Shown here piece by piece: positions 1 to 4,504 of a DNA stretch of 5,304 nucleotides. Source of the DNA: an uncultured Collinsella sp. GTDB taxonomy: Bacteria > Actinomycetota > Coriobacteriia > Coriobacteriales > Coriobacteriaceae. The stretch covers positions 1 to 5,304 of the forward strand of contig URBM01000124.1 of assembly GCA_900545995.1 (NCBI GenBank). The letters run 5' to 3'. The notes beneath the pieces are model-generated. The model was given only the letters and a program-made list of their open reading frames with translations, had not been told where the DNA came from and ran no database searches. Within the stretch, counting starts at the first letter, position 1. Every line of letters starts with the position of its first letter. The position numbers were made by a program, and so were the translations under genes.

Positions 1-25
1 GCTCGGAGATGTGTATAAGAGACAG
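1..25 (+). other. Nextera adapter remnant (Tn5 mosaic end), left end
   Basis: Positions 7-25 are the exact 19-base Tn5 mosaic end AGATGTGTATAAGAGACAG, and positions 1-6 (GCTCGG) are the end of the Illumina Nextera read-2 adapter. This is library-preparation sequence, not genome. Biological sequence starts at about position 26. Confidence 0.97.
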
Positions 26-27
26 TG

Positions 28-285
28 TCTGCGGACTGTGGTGTATATGGTATATACAAGCCAGCTACGCAATCTCTCAAGCTGTTTAGCTGGGATAATT
101 GTTTACTGGTACGTTTTAAAGTGCTTTCAATTACCGAAGCAACGCCATCAATTCATTTCAAATTAATGCTGACCGGCAGATTGCTTTTGCTCGCAAGGGA
201 TCGCTCAGGTTGGTACTCAAATTGTACTCACGACGTTTTGAGTATCGATTGGCTGGTGTTCATAGACGTCGGAAATGAGTACTGA
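28..285 (+). CDS. Possible 3' end of an unknown gene (5' cut by adapter)
   Basis: This frame is open from the adapter junction to a TGA at 283-285, 85 codons, which is long for a stretch of roughly 45% GC. I do not recognise the product. It is rich in Leu, Ser and Ile and ends in FIDVGNEY; there is no clear domain. Codon use shows little third-position bias, unlike the genes on the right. The opposite strand has a rival reading: from about 154 down to the window edge a minus frame gives a helix-like peptide (IDGVASVIESTLKR at its start) preceded by an in-frame TGA and more sensible-looking sequence. I cannot decide between a plus-strand gene end, a decayed minus-strand gene, or no gene. Confidence 0.2.
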   Translation, partial: SADCGVYGIYKPATQSLKLFSWDNCLLVRFKVLSITEATPSIHFKLMLTGRLLLLARDRSGWYSNCTHDVLSIDWLVFIDVGNEY

Positions 286-316
286 CTTCGGGGGTTTCGT
301 TATCGCATATTGCATT

Positions 317-376
317 TAACCCAAATAGAGGCGCTCTTCATTAGGCATAATGCAAATGAGGAGCGCCTCTGGGTTA
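317..376. repeat. Large imperfect inverted repeat / stem-loop
   Basis: Arms 327-341 and 356-370 (AGAGGCGCTCTTCAT against ATGAGGAGCGCCTCT) pair over 15 positions with a single G-T wobble, around a 14-base loop (342-355). After a 4-base bulge (323-326) pairing resumes between TAACCC at 317-322 and GGGTTA at 371-376. The whole structure is about 60 bases. Neither side carries a good T-run, so it is not a textbook intrinsic terminator. It lies near the change from AT-richer DNA on the left to GC-richer DNA on the right. It could be a mobile-element end, a structured RNA or a weak terminator. Confidence 0.75.
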
Positions 377-810
377 TTGCTTGCTGTTGGTGCAACGCCG
401 TCCAATGCGTGTCTTGGGTGGATGCCCGCCAAGCAAGCTAGGCTCGTCGTAAGCGGAGGCGACGTGGGCGCGGGTTCGTGGCCGTGCACGAGCTGTTGGT
501 TTTACGGGTTCTTGGCGCTTGCGCCGGTGGATGGCATGAGCGCGTTGTGGCGCACGGCGCGAATGTAACACGCGTTCAACTCGCGTTCGGCGCTGAAGGA
601 GGCCACAGCCGTCACTTCGCGGGAGTTGTCGTTGAGCGGTGTTATCGCTTCGGGCACGTTCCGTAGCCTCAAGGTACTTATGAGCGGAAATGGGGCCAAA
701 TGAAGCTCGGGCATCAGCTTCGCGACGACGGGGATGGACGCCGTGGGGACGTCGGGGCATCTGAAGACAAGACAGTTGGTTGGATATGCCGAAAAGACGA
801 ACGAGCTGAA
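374..810 (-). pseudogene. Decayed or unrecognised minus-strand coding stretch
   Basis: Reading the minus strand from about 810 to a TAA at 502-504, codons end in G or C roughly three times in four. That is a strong coding signature here and is absent from the other frames. The peptide includes PEAITPLNDNSREV and SFSAERELNACYIRAV; I do not recognise the family. No start with a ribosome binding site is visible: the first in-frame ATG is at 714 without a Shine-Dalgarno. Upstream the frame runs without a stop into DNA occupied by the plus-strand gene at 865-1119. After the TAA, a different minus frame continues in a coding-like way (ASAYDEPSLLGGHPP) to a TAA at about 374-376, which suggests a frameshift. 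Most likely a 5'-truncated, frameshifted gene remnant. Confidence 0.4.
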
Positions 811-818
811 TGGGAGAG

Positions 819-827
819 TGCTACAAT
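819..827 (+). promoter_or_regulatory. Extended -10 promoter candidate for the 865-1119 gene
   Basis: TGC followed by TACAAT (822-827) makes an extended -10 element (TGN plus five of six consensus bases). No convincing -35 is visible, which fits the extended -10 class. Transcription would begin near 834, leaving a leader of about 30 bases before the ATG at 865. Confidence 0.45.
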
Positions 828-864
828 AGCCTAAACGGGAGTCATTAGTGAAAGTGTGGATACC

Positions 865-1119
865 ATGAGACACGTATTCAAGGGCAAAAAGCTCGGCTGG
901 GGCGATGATAAGACCGAGGGCGTTTGGTTCGATGCTGACCACTACACCAAAGAAGAGGCTGAGGCGGAGTTCAAGCCTTATCAAGGGGTTACTCAGAGAG
1001 GTTATGACTACACTGGGTACGAGTATGATGGGGAACGCTATCACCATTACACCTACCTTGGCGAATTCGAGGATGATGATATGCCTACCAGTGATGCCGA
1101 CCTTTGGAATCGAAAATAG
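865..1119 (+). CDS. Small acidic tyrosine-rich protein of unknown function
   Basis: 84 residues from ATG 865, or 87 from an in-frame GTG at 856. A weak GGA lies 4 bases before the ATG; neither start has a strong Shine-Dalgarno, so the start is uncertain. The N-terminus is basic (MRHVFKGKKLGWGDD). The rest is acidic, with a helix-prone KEEAEAEFKPYQ segment at about residues 29-40, seven tyrosines within residues 47-64 (GYDYTGYEYDGERYHHYTY) and an acidic tail (EFEDDDMP). There is no signal peptide, membrane segment or cysteine. Composition and codon use look genuine, and it has its own -10 element. I do not recognise a family. Small acidic proteins beside excisionase-like genes are common in mobile elements, where some mimic DNA or bind a partner protein, but nothing here proves that. 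Its 3' end overlaps the end of the convergent 1085-1399 gene by 35 bp. Confidence 0.6.
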   Translation: MRHVFKGKKLGWGDDKTEGVWFDADHYTKEEAEAEFKPYQGVTQRGYDYTGYEYDGERYHHYTYLGEFEDDDMPTSDADLWNRK

Positions 1120-1399
1120 GCATTTTCCTTCCATATAGCCATCGGTGGCCCCGGCGCTTTGCTGTTGATTGCTTTTCGTTCTCCCCTATTAAAGAACAGT
1201 GTGGAGCAACGAGAAGCGCACTTCCTTTGTGTTGTGGCTTGATGGCCTTGTGGCAGTTCCAGCATGTTTGAGGCATATTGGTGAGCCGGTACATGGCGTC
1301 GCGGCTGATGCGCAGCATCGCGCACGCCTCGTCGGCGCCGAATATCGCGTTGGTCGATGCGATGAGCCTCATCTGGCTCCTGCTAATGCTCTTGGTCAT
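1085..1399 (-). CDS. Small HTH protein, excisionase-like N-terminus, atypical C-terminus
   Basis: 104 residues. The ATG at 1399 is preceded by GAGGA about 6 bases away, so the start is well supported. Residues about 20-42 (FGADEACAMLRISRDAMYRL) fit a MerR/excisionase-type helix-turn-helix: an ADEACAMLRIS helix, a turn, then a recognition helix. After that the protein departs from the family. Where excisionases have a short basic wing, this one has CWNCHKAIKPQHKG and a basic tail rich in Lys and Arg. G/C at third codon positions falls off after about residue 55, so the C-terminus may be decayed, or it may be a small cysteine/histidine metal-binding extension. It lies 78 bp downstream of the second HTH gene (1478-1696), so the two are probably co-transcribed. 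Its end overlaps the convergent 865-1119 gene. Confidence 0.55.
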   Translation of the reverse strand: MTKSISRSQMRLIASTNAIFGADEACAMLRISRDAMYRLTNMPQTCWNCHKAIKPQHKGSALLVAPHCSLIGENEKQSTAKRRGHRWLYGRKMPIFDSKGRHHW

Positions 1400-1405
1400 G
1401 GTCGT

Positions 1406-1429
1406 CCTCGAGCTCCTCTCGTCTCGAGG
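1406..1429 (-). promoter_or_regulatory. Stem-loop covering the ribosome binding site of the 1085-1399 gene
   Basis: CCTCGAG (1406-1412) and CTCGAGG (1423-1429) are perfect 7-bp inverted arms around a 10-base loop. On the minus-strand mRNA the arm nearest the start codon contains the GAGG of the Shine-Dalgarno, and the loop holds a second GAGAGGAG. Folding would hide one ribosome site and expose the other. A role in translational control is inference. Confidence 0.4.
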
Positions 1430-1477
1430 CTCCCTCGCGTGCCCGGCCGCGGGCGGCTCCCGGGGCGGTCGCCGTCG

Positions 1478-1696
1478 TCATTTCCTGCCGCCCCTCGACT
1501 CGATGTAGGCGTCCACCGACGCCCTCGAAACCAGGAGCTTCCTTCCGAGCCTGTACGAGTCGATCTCTCCCGGCCAGATGAGGTCGTATGCCTTACTCCG
1601 GCTCGCCCCCATGTACTCCTGCATCTCGATCACCGTCATCCACTCGTCGCGGCCCCGGTTGCCCTCGGGCGCGGCGCATTTCGTAGCGTGCGCCAT
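1478..1696 (-). CDS. Excisionase-family DNA-binding protein (HTH_17 type)
   Basis: 72 residues. The ATG at 1696 has GGAGG at 1702-1706 with 5-base spacing, so I prefer it to longer in-frame starts. A 19-residue polar N-terminal extension is followed by a compact winged HTH: MTVIEMQEYMGASRSKAYDL (helix-turn-helix, residues about 20-39), a short wing around EIDSYRLGRKLLVSR, and a final helix ASVDAYIESRG. This is the layout of the Xis/HTH_17 family, whose members bind repeated sites near attachment sites or act as small transcription or replication regulators. The upstream DNA (1714-1881) carries several repeats that could be its binding sites. It heads a two-gene minus-strand unit with the 1085-1399 HTH gene. 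No integrase is present in the window, so excisionase action is inferred from the fold only. Confidence 0.8.
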   Translation of the reverse strand: MAHATKCAAPEGNRGRDEWMTVIEMQEYMGASRSKAYDLIWPGEIDSYRLGRKLLVSRASVDAYIESRGGRK

Positions 1697-1713
1697 GGTT
1701 GCCTCCAATCTTT

Positions 1714-1734
1714 CCGCGCGATACGTCTGCGCGG
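1714..1734. promoter_or_regulatory. Dyad next to the HTH gene start (operator candidate)
   Basis: CCGCGC (1714-1719) and GCGCGG (1729-1734) form perfect 6-bp arms around a 9-base centre containing ACGT. It sits 18-38 bp before the ATG at 1696, directly upstream of the Shine-Dalgarno, a usual place for an autoregulatory operator. Confidence 0.45.
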
Positions 1735-1759
1735 TCCTGTGTGCGTTTACGTCTGCGCG
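1722..1759. repeat. 12-bp direct repeat, two exact copies
   Basis: TACGTCTGCGCG occurs exactly at 1722-1733 and 1748-1759, spaced 26 bp start to start, about two and a half helical turns. The left copy overlaps the dyad at 1714-1734. Likely protein-binding sites upstream of the excisionase-like gene. Confidence 0.7.
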
Positions 1760-1760
1760 A

Positions 1761-1798
1761 CGATTGAACCGCCTGACGGCGATTGACACGCCCGACAG
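1761..1798. repeat. 19-bp imperfect tandem repeat, two copies
   Basis: The units at 1761-1779 and 1780-1798 both begin CGATTGA and continue with a CGCC-x-GAC core; 15 of 19 positions agree. They abut without a gap and follow directly on the 12-bp repeat pair. The arrangement resembles iterons or integrase/excisionase arm sites. Confidence 0.65.
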
Positions 1799-1806
1799 GA
1801 GCGGAG

Positions 1807-1826
1807 ATGGGTCGAGGTGGGTCGAG
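1807..1826. repeat. 10-bp tandem repeat (TGGGTCGAG core)
   Basis: TGGGTCGAG occurs at 1808-1816 and 1818-1826 with a period of exactly 10 bp, close to one helical turn. A degenerate third unit (CTGGTCGGG) follows at 1827-1835. Such phasing puts the sites on one face of the DNA. Confidence 0.6.
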
Positions 1827-1864
1827 CTGGTCGGGCCTTCACGAAACGGCCATGAGCCGTACGC

Positions 1865-1881
1865 CTTAGCTGGCAGCTAAG
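1865..1881. promoter_or_regulatory. Perfect 17-bp palindrome
   Basis: CTTAGCTG (1865-1872), a central G, then CAGCTAAG (1874-1881). Eight perfect base pairs around one base is too tight for a good RNA hairpin loop but ideal for a dimeric DNA-binding protein. It lies between the tandem repeats and the terminator at 1887-1916. Confidence 0.5.
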
Positions 1882-1886
1882 TCCCC

Positions 1887-1916
1887 GAAAAGCAAAAGGC
1901 GCCCGTGCGGGCGCCT
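1887..1916 (-). terminator. Intrinsic terminator, minus strand
   Basis: AGGCGCCCG (1897-1905) and CGGGCGCCT (1908-1916) form a very stable GC stem. On the minus strand it is followed by TTTTGCTTTT (complement of 1887-1896). It would end minus-strand transcription arriving from beyond 1916, which means some minus-strand transcript lies in 1920-2300. Confidence 0.8.
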
Positions 1917-1935
1917 GCCTAGGATCGAAGTTCGT

Positions 1936-2097
1936 TCAGTTGTGTTCGGAATGCTCGTCTTCCGCGGTGCTGTCGTCCGGGGTCCGGCATCTGTCGTTCG
2001 TCTCTTCTTTCGTGTTTGATGTTGCGTGTTCTGCGAGCGACCTTTCGAGGGCCTGCCGGCCCGTTGCCCCAGATGCACCCGGGTAAATGGTATCCAT
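1936..2097 (-). CDS. Possible small hydrophilic protein ending at the terminator
   Basis: 53 residues from ATG 2097 to TGA 1936-1938. The peptide starts MDTIYPGASGATGRQALERS and ends in a very polar acidic tail (DDSTAEDEHSEHN), typical of a real C-terminus. Its stop lies 20 bp before the minus-strand terminator at 1887-1916, which is the best argument for it. Against it, no Shine-Dalgarno precedes the ATG, and the frame is open upstream only to a TAA about 66 bases earlier. No family is recognised. The overlapping plus-strand candidate at 2026-2274 cannot be true at the same time over most of its length. Confidence 0.35.
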   Translation of the reverse strand: MDTIYPGASGATGRQALERSLAEHATSNTKEETNDRCRTPDDSTAEDEHSEHN

Positions 2098-2274
2098 CCG
2101 TTGGACACGGCCTGCTGCGGTTGTAATTTCGGACGAGCGAAAGCAGACGAACGGCGCGAGAGGTTAGCGCGGCCTGCGGCTGGCCATGCGGTTTGGGCCG
2201 CGGAAAGGCTCTTCTCGCCATACCCGGAGCATCAATGGGAACAGGCGCATCGGGCGTTCAATCTACCTGTATAA
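2026..2274 (+). CDS. Doubtful ORF with a four-cysteine cluster
   Basis: 82 codons from a GTG at 2026 to the TAA at 2272-2274. Near residue 14 it reads RCPRCTRVNG, then 12 residues after CPRC comes CCGCNFG, so CxxC-x12-CxxC, the spacing of a small zinc ribbon; third codon positions are about two-thirds G or C. There is no ribosome binding site, the frame opens only 6 bases upstream, and the stop overlaps the TATAAT promoter of the DUF1294 gene. Probably chance or a remnant. Confidence 0.2.
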   Translation: MFCERPFEGLPARCPRCTRVNGIHPLDTACCGCNFGRAKADERRERLARPAAGHAVWAAERLFSPYPEHQWEQAHRAFNLPV

Positions 2275-2275
2275 T
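2270..2275 (+). promoter_or_regulatory. -10 element for the DUF1294 gene
   Basis: A perfect TATAAT at 2270-2275 lies 33 bp before the ATG at 2308, giving a leader of about 26 bases. The -35 position (about 2247-2252, GCATCG) is not conserved. The gene's Shine-Dalgarno AAGGAG is at 2294-2299, 8 bases before the ATG. Confidence 0.6.
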
Positions 2276-2307
2276 GGCGGCATGTTGTTCGGGAAGGAGT
2301 TCTTCTT

Positions 2308-2949
2308 ATGGAGCAGGCACTATCTGCCCTGGGCGGTGCTGTCCAGGGCGTTCACCCCTTCGTTATCTATCTTGCGGGCATTAATGCCCTCACGTTCATT
2401 CTCTTCGCGATCGACTACGCGATAGCCCGTTACAACCAGGACGAGGATACCGGCCTCATGGACGGCAGGATCTTGACCCTGTTCGCCGTAGCGGGCGGCG
2501 CCCTGGGGATGCTCCTTGCCCTTATGATCTTCACCAGGAACCACATGAACAAGCACAACATCGCCTGGTGGTTCAGCGCCATAGTCTTCTTGATTGTGTG
2601 GGTGCTTGTCGTGCTCGTTTGGGCCGGAGTCATCGTCGTCGATCTGGAACCGGGCGCTTCGTTCAACGCGCCCGTCATCGTCGCTCTCGGTGCATACCTT
2701 CTCGCCATCAACGTCATCACGTTCGCCGTTTTTTGCCTGGACAAGAAGAGGGCGATTGACCGCGGCAGCAGGTTCCCCGAAGCCACCTTGCTTGGTCTCT
2801 CGCTCGCGGGAGGGGCCCTTGGAGGCATCGCCGGGATGCGCGTCGCCCACCATAAGACGTCCAAGTGGTATTTCGCGGTGGGGCTGCCTGCCTTCATCAT
2901 CCTCCACGTCGCGCTGTTTCTTCTTGCCCACGGCGCTGGGCTTGTTTAG
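2308..2949 (+). CDS. Membrane protein with tandem DUF1294 domains
   Basis: 213 residues. The start is secure: AAGGAG 8 bases before the ATG and a TATAAT upstream. The C-terminal half is a standard DUF1294 domain: LLAINVITFAVFCLDKKRA (about 131-149, with the family's DK), RFPEATLLGLSLAGGALGG (155-173, with the PE and GG), and HHKTSKWYF (181-189, with the HKT). The N-terminal half is a second, eroded copy (YLAGINALTFILFAID, residues 21-36; AVAGGALGMLLALMIF, 60-75) that has lost the DK, PE and HKT motifs but kept the hydrophobic frame. A strong transmembrane helix lies at about 89-112 between the copies, and there are about six membrane segments in all. DUF1294 has no established function; it is a small integral membrane domain sometimes fused to nucleic-acid-binding domains. 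The broken gene at 2970 follows 20 bp downstream and may have been co-transcribed. Confidence 0.93.
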   Translation: MEQALSALGGAVQGVHPFVIYLAGINALTFILFAIDYAIARYNQDEDTGLMDGRILTLFAVAGGALGMLLALMIFTRNHMNKHNIAWWFSAIVFLIVWVLVVLVWAGVIVVDLEPGASFNAPVIVALGAYLLAINVITFAVFCLDKKRAIDRGSRFPEATLLGLSLAGGALGGIAGMRVAHHKTSKWYFAVGLPAFIILHVALFLLAHGAGLV

Positions 2950-2969
2950 GGGGACCTTGAACGGAATCT

Positions 2970-3499
2970 TTGGTCAACATCCTGACGACCCTATTTCCCG
3001 CTTTTGCTTTTCTCGGCATCATACTGTTCGCATGCGATAGGCAGGATAAGCGGAAGATCGAGCTCGAGAAGGTCAAGGCAAAAGCCGAGTGGGACCGTGC
3101 GAGCGAGTGTTTCAGGGACGATGTGACCCAGGAGGGGTTCGAGGAGATCGTCGAGGCTACGGGGTGATCCGTCAAAAGGCTCGAGTCCCTTTCCGTGAAC
3201 GGGCACAAGGTTTACGGGACCGTCGCTTCGCTCAGCGGCATCAGTTCGTGGAAGTTCGTGATCGACTTCGACTACAAGGGCCACCTCACGAGCGACTACA
3301 CCGTAGCGAGCTCTAACGACGGCTCGGGCATAGCCGAACGCGTGGCAGACCGACCGCCAAGAGGATTAGGTCTTGGACGCCGACGGACCGCATAGTGCGC
3401 GCGGCTTTCTGCCCCTATTGCGGTGTCAAGGCGTCCGGTGAAGCAGCGTTCTGCTCTTCCTGCGGGGCTAAGCTGCTGCACGTGCCGAAAAGGCCGTAG
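2970..3499 (+). pseudogene. Broken gene: membrane-anchored protein with C-terminal zinc ribbon
   Basis: Three coding-like pieces follow in order. Piece 1 (2970-3164, TTG start, the only one possible after an in-frame TGA at 2958) has a membrane helix or signal (LFPAFAFLGIILFAC, residues 8-22) followed by a charged helical segment. It is stopped by TGA at 3165-3167. Piece 2 continues in the same frame (VNGHKVYGTVAS, GISSWKFVIDFDYKGHLTSD) to about 3350, a beta-rich domain. Near 3350 the coding sense moves by one base, and piece 3 reads to TAG 3497-3499 with a classic zinc ribbon CPYC-x10-CSSC. From memory, proteins with a TM, a VYGTV...IDF domain and a zinc ribbon exist as single chains in gut actinobacteria. 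One C-to-T change (CGA to TGA) plus one lost base would explain the damage. Sequencing error is the rival explanation. Function unknown. Confidence 0.7.
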
Positions 3500-3534
3500 C
3501 TGGGTTTGCCCGGGGCATCTGACGGCAGGGCGAG

Positions 3535-3756
3535 CTAGCGTCTCCGAAGAAGCGCTCCCATTTGGGGACGCTTCTCGGATTCTTGGGTTTCTTCCTTTGG
3601 GGCCATTTCTTCTTCGCACTTTCCGATGATCGCTGTAGCCTCTTCGGCGGTTATCTCCTCGAGCTCCCGGTACTTACCCACAGCGATGCCGTCAAGGGCC
3701 CCTCCCGCGCAGCGAGCCCCCTGTGGGAAACCGTTCCCCGATGGCGAGCCGTCTTT
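3535..3756 (-). CDS. 73-codon open stretch in frame after the DUF3800 amber stop
   Basis: On the minus strand, directly after the TAG of the DUF3800 gene, the same frame stays open for 73 codons to TAG 3535-3537. The sequence looks coding: ALDGIAVGKYRELEEITAEE, then AIIGKCEEEMAPKEETQE, ending in MGALLRRR. It has an amphipathic acidic helix and a basic C-terminus. I do not recognise the family. There is no ATG near its beginning; the only plausible separate start is a GTG at 3681 (48 residues) without a well-placed ribosome site. The DUF3800 family normally ends about where the TAG lies, so this is probably a separate small gene or the tail of one that lost its start. An amber readthrough extension is possible but unproven. 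The terminator-like hairpin at 3548-3575 lies inside its last codons. Confidence 0.45.
   Translation of the reverse strand, partial: KDGSPSGNGFPQGARCAGGALDGIAVGKYRELEEITAEEATAIIGKCEEEMAPKEETQESEKRPQMGALLRRR
3548..3600. terminator. Hairpin between convergent genes, likely terminator
   Basis: AGAAGCG (3548-3554) pairs with CGCTTCT (3569-3575). Inside it CCC pairs with GGG around an ATTT loop, with one C-A mismatch and one G-T wobble. The plus strand after it is T-rich but broken up (ATTCTTGGGTTTCTTCC). It lies 49 bp past the zinc-ribbon stop (3499) and could serve plus-strand transcription, or both directions. Confidence 0.5.
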
Positions 3757-4428
3757 CTAGAGAAACTTCTTGCGTGTCTCCTTAAATATGCCCTTCTTGA
3801 AATCGGACCATTTGCCGAAGAACTTCTCGTCCGTCGCGGTGGCTGTATGCTCCGCGTATTTGATCGCCGTGAGTTCCATGGTGCAGATGTAGTCCGCCGC
3901 CTGCGAAAGCCGGTACTCGGAGGGCTGCGCCGATCGGTAGACGACGGCGTCCTTCGAGAGCGCGTACTCGACCGCGCGATGGAGCGACTCGGCGATAGAA
4001 TGCTGGCCGTTGTCGTAATAGACCTTGACCATATCGTAGGATTGCAGCTCCGCGAGGTTGTCGAAGAGGAAGTTCACGAGGTCCCTTCGCATCGTCCCCG
4101 CGAGCTTGTCGAGCGAGGCGAACTGCTTGGTCGCGTATGCAAAGGTGTGGTACCTCACGGGCATGTGGCGGAAGAAGACTCGGAACGAGCCGAGCAACAT
4201 CTTGCGCGTCCTCAAGTCGAGCCCCGAGTACTGGTCCTTGCCGTTCATGAGCGGCGACGCATGGAAGGGTATGTCCGGGAGCCCCTTGGCGCGAAGGGCG
4301 CCCTCATATGCCGCGATCGAATCCGCGATGCTCTCGGATTGGTCGTGCATGACGACGGTAAGCAGGTAGTGGCGGTCGGAGAGACCGTCGCTTCCCGACT
4401 CGTCGACGAAGATGCTGAGTTCTCGCAT
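3757..4428 (-). CDS. DUF3800 domain protein
   Basis: 223 residues. I chose ATG 4428 because AGGAG (4433-4437) lies 4 bases before it; a longer frame up to 4473 would run through the terminator hairpin. The family signature is clear: an N-terminal strand with acidic motif IFVDESGSDG (D9, E10, S11, G12), then HYLLTVV, a conserved IPFHASPL (H56), KVYYDNGQ (D139), and a C-terminal LSQAADYICTM (Q176, D179). DUF3800 is generally placed in the RNase H-like superfamily, and the spaced acidic residues D9, E10, D139 and D179 would suit a metal-dependent nuclease site, but activity is not established. Such genes are common in variable, phage-related and defence-rich regions. The gene has its own promoter and a leader with an internal terminator. 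The chain ends KETRKKFL at an amber codon, after which the frame stays open. Confidence 0.92.
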   Translation of the reverse strand: MRELSIFVDESGSDGLSDRHYLLTVVMHDQSESIADSIAAYEGALRAKGLPDIPFHASPLMNGKDQYSGLDLRTRKMLLGSFRVFFRHMPVRYHTFAYATKQFASLDKLAGTMRRDLVNFLFDNLAELQSYDMVKVYYDNGQHSIAESLHRAVEYALSKDAVVYRSAQPSEYRLSQAADYICTMELTAIKYAEHTATATDEKFFGKWSDFKKGIFKETRKKFL

Positions 4429-4444
4429 TGTTCTCCTGGATAAG

Positions 4445-4471
4445 AAAAAAGCCGGGGAAAACGTCCCCGGC
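4445..4471 (-). terminator. Intrinsic terminator inside the DUF3800 leader (attenuator candidate)
   Basis: GCCGGGGA (4451-4458) and TCCCCGGC (4464-4471) form a perfect 8-bp stem with a 5-base loop. On the minus strand it is followed at once by six Ts (complement of 4445-4450). It sits between the promoter at 4505-4533 and the ribosome site at 4433-4437, only 17 bases before the start codon, so transcripts of this gene must pass it. Confidence 0.88.
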
Positions 4472-4504
4472 ACTTGGAAGCCTTCCTAACGGAAAACCAA
4501 TTAC

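Noticed and set aside
7..25. A natural Tn5-type transposon end
   Set aside because: It is joined to synthetic read-primer sequence on the outside, so it is library adapter, not a biological transposon.
314..378. Integron attC site
   Set aside because: The left edge ATTTAAC fits the attC consensus but the right edge GTTATTG does not, the arms pair too perfectly for an attC, and no cassette array or integron integrase is present.
811..1134. Upstream part of the minus-strand frame that ends at 502
   Set aside because: It lies antisense to the 865-1119 gene, which has its own promoter and better protein composition; only the part below about 810 shows coding bias.
1199..1786. A 195-codon plus-strand frame
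   Set aside because: It is antisense to the two excisionase-like genes, is full of Arg and Pro, and has no ribosome binding site; the minus-strand genes have clear HTH motifs and Shine-Dalgarno sequences.
2320..2931. Long minus-strand frames opposite the DUF1294 gene
   Set aside because: Pure shadows of a gene with a recognised family, promoter and ribosome site.
3562..4443. A 293-codon plus-strand frame
   Set aside because: It is the mirror of the DUF3800 gene and its downstream extension; its Arg/Val/Glu-rich composition is typical of antisense of GC-biased genes.
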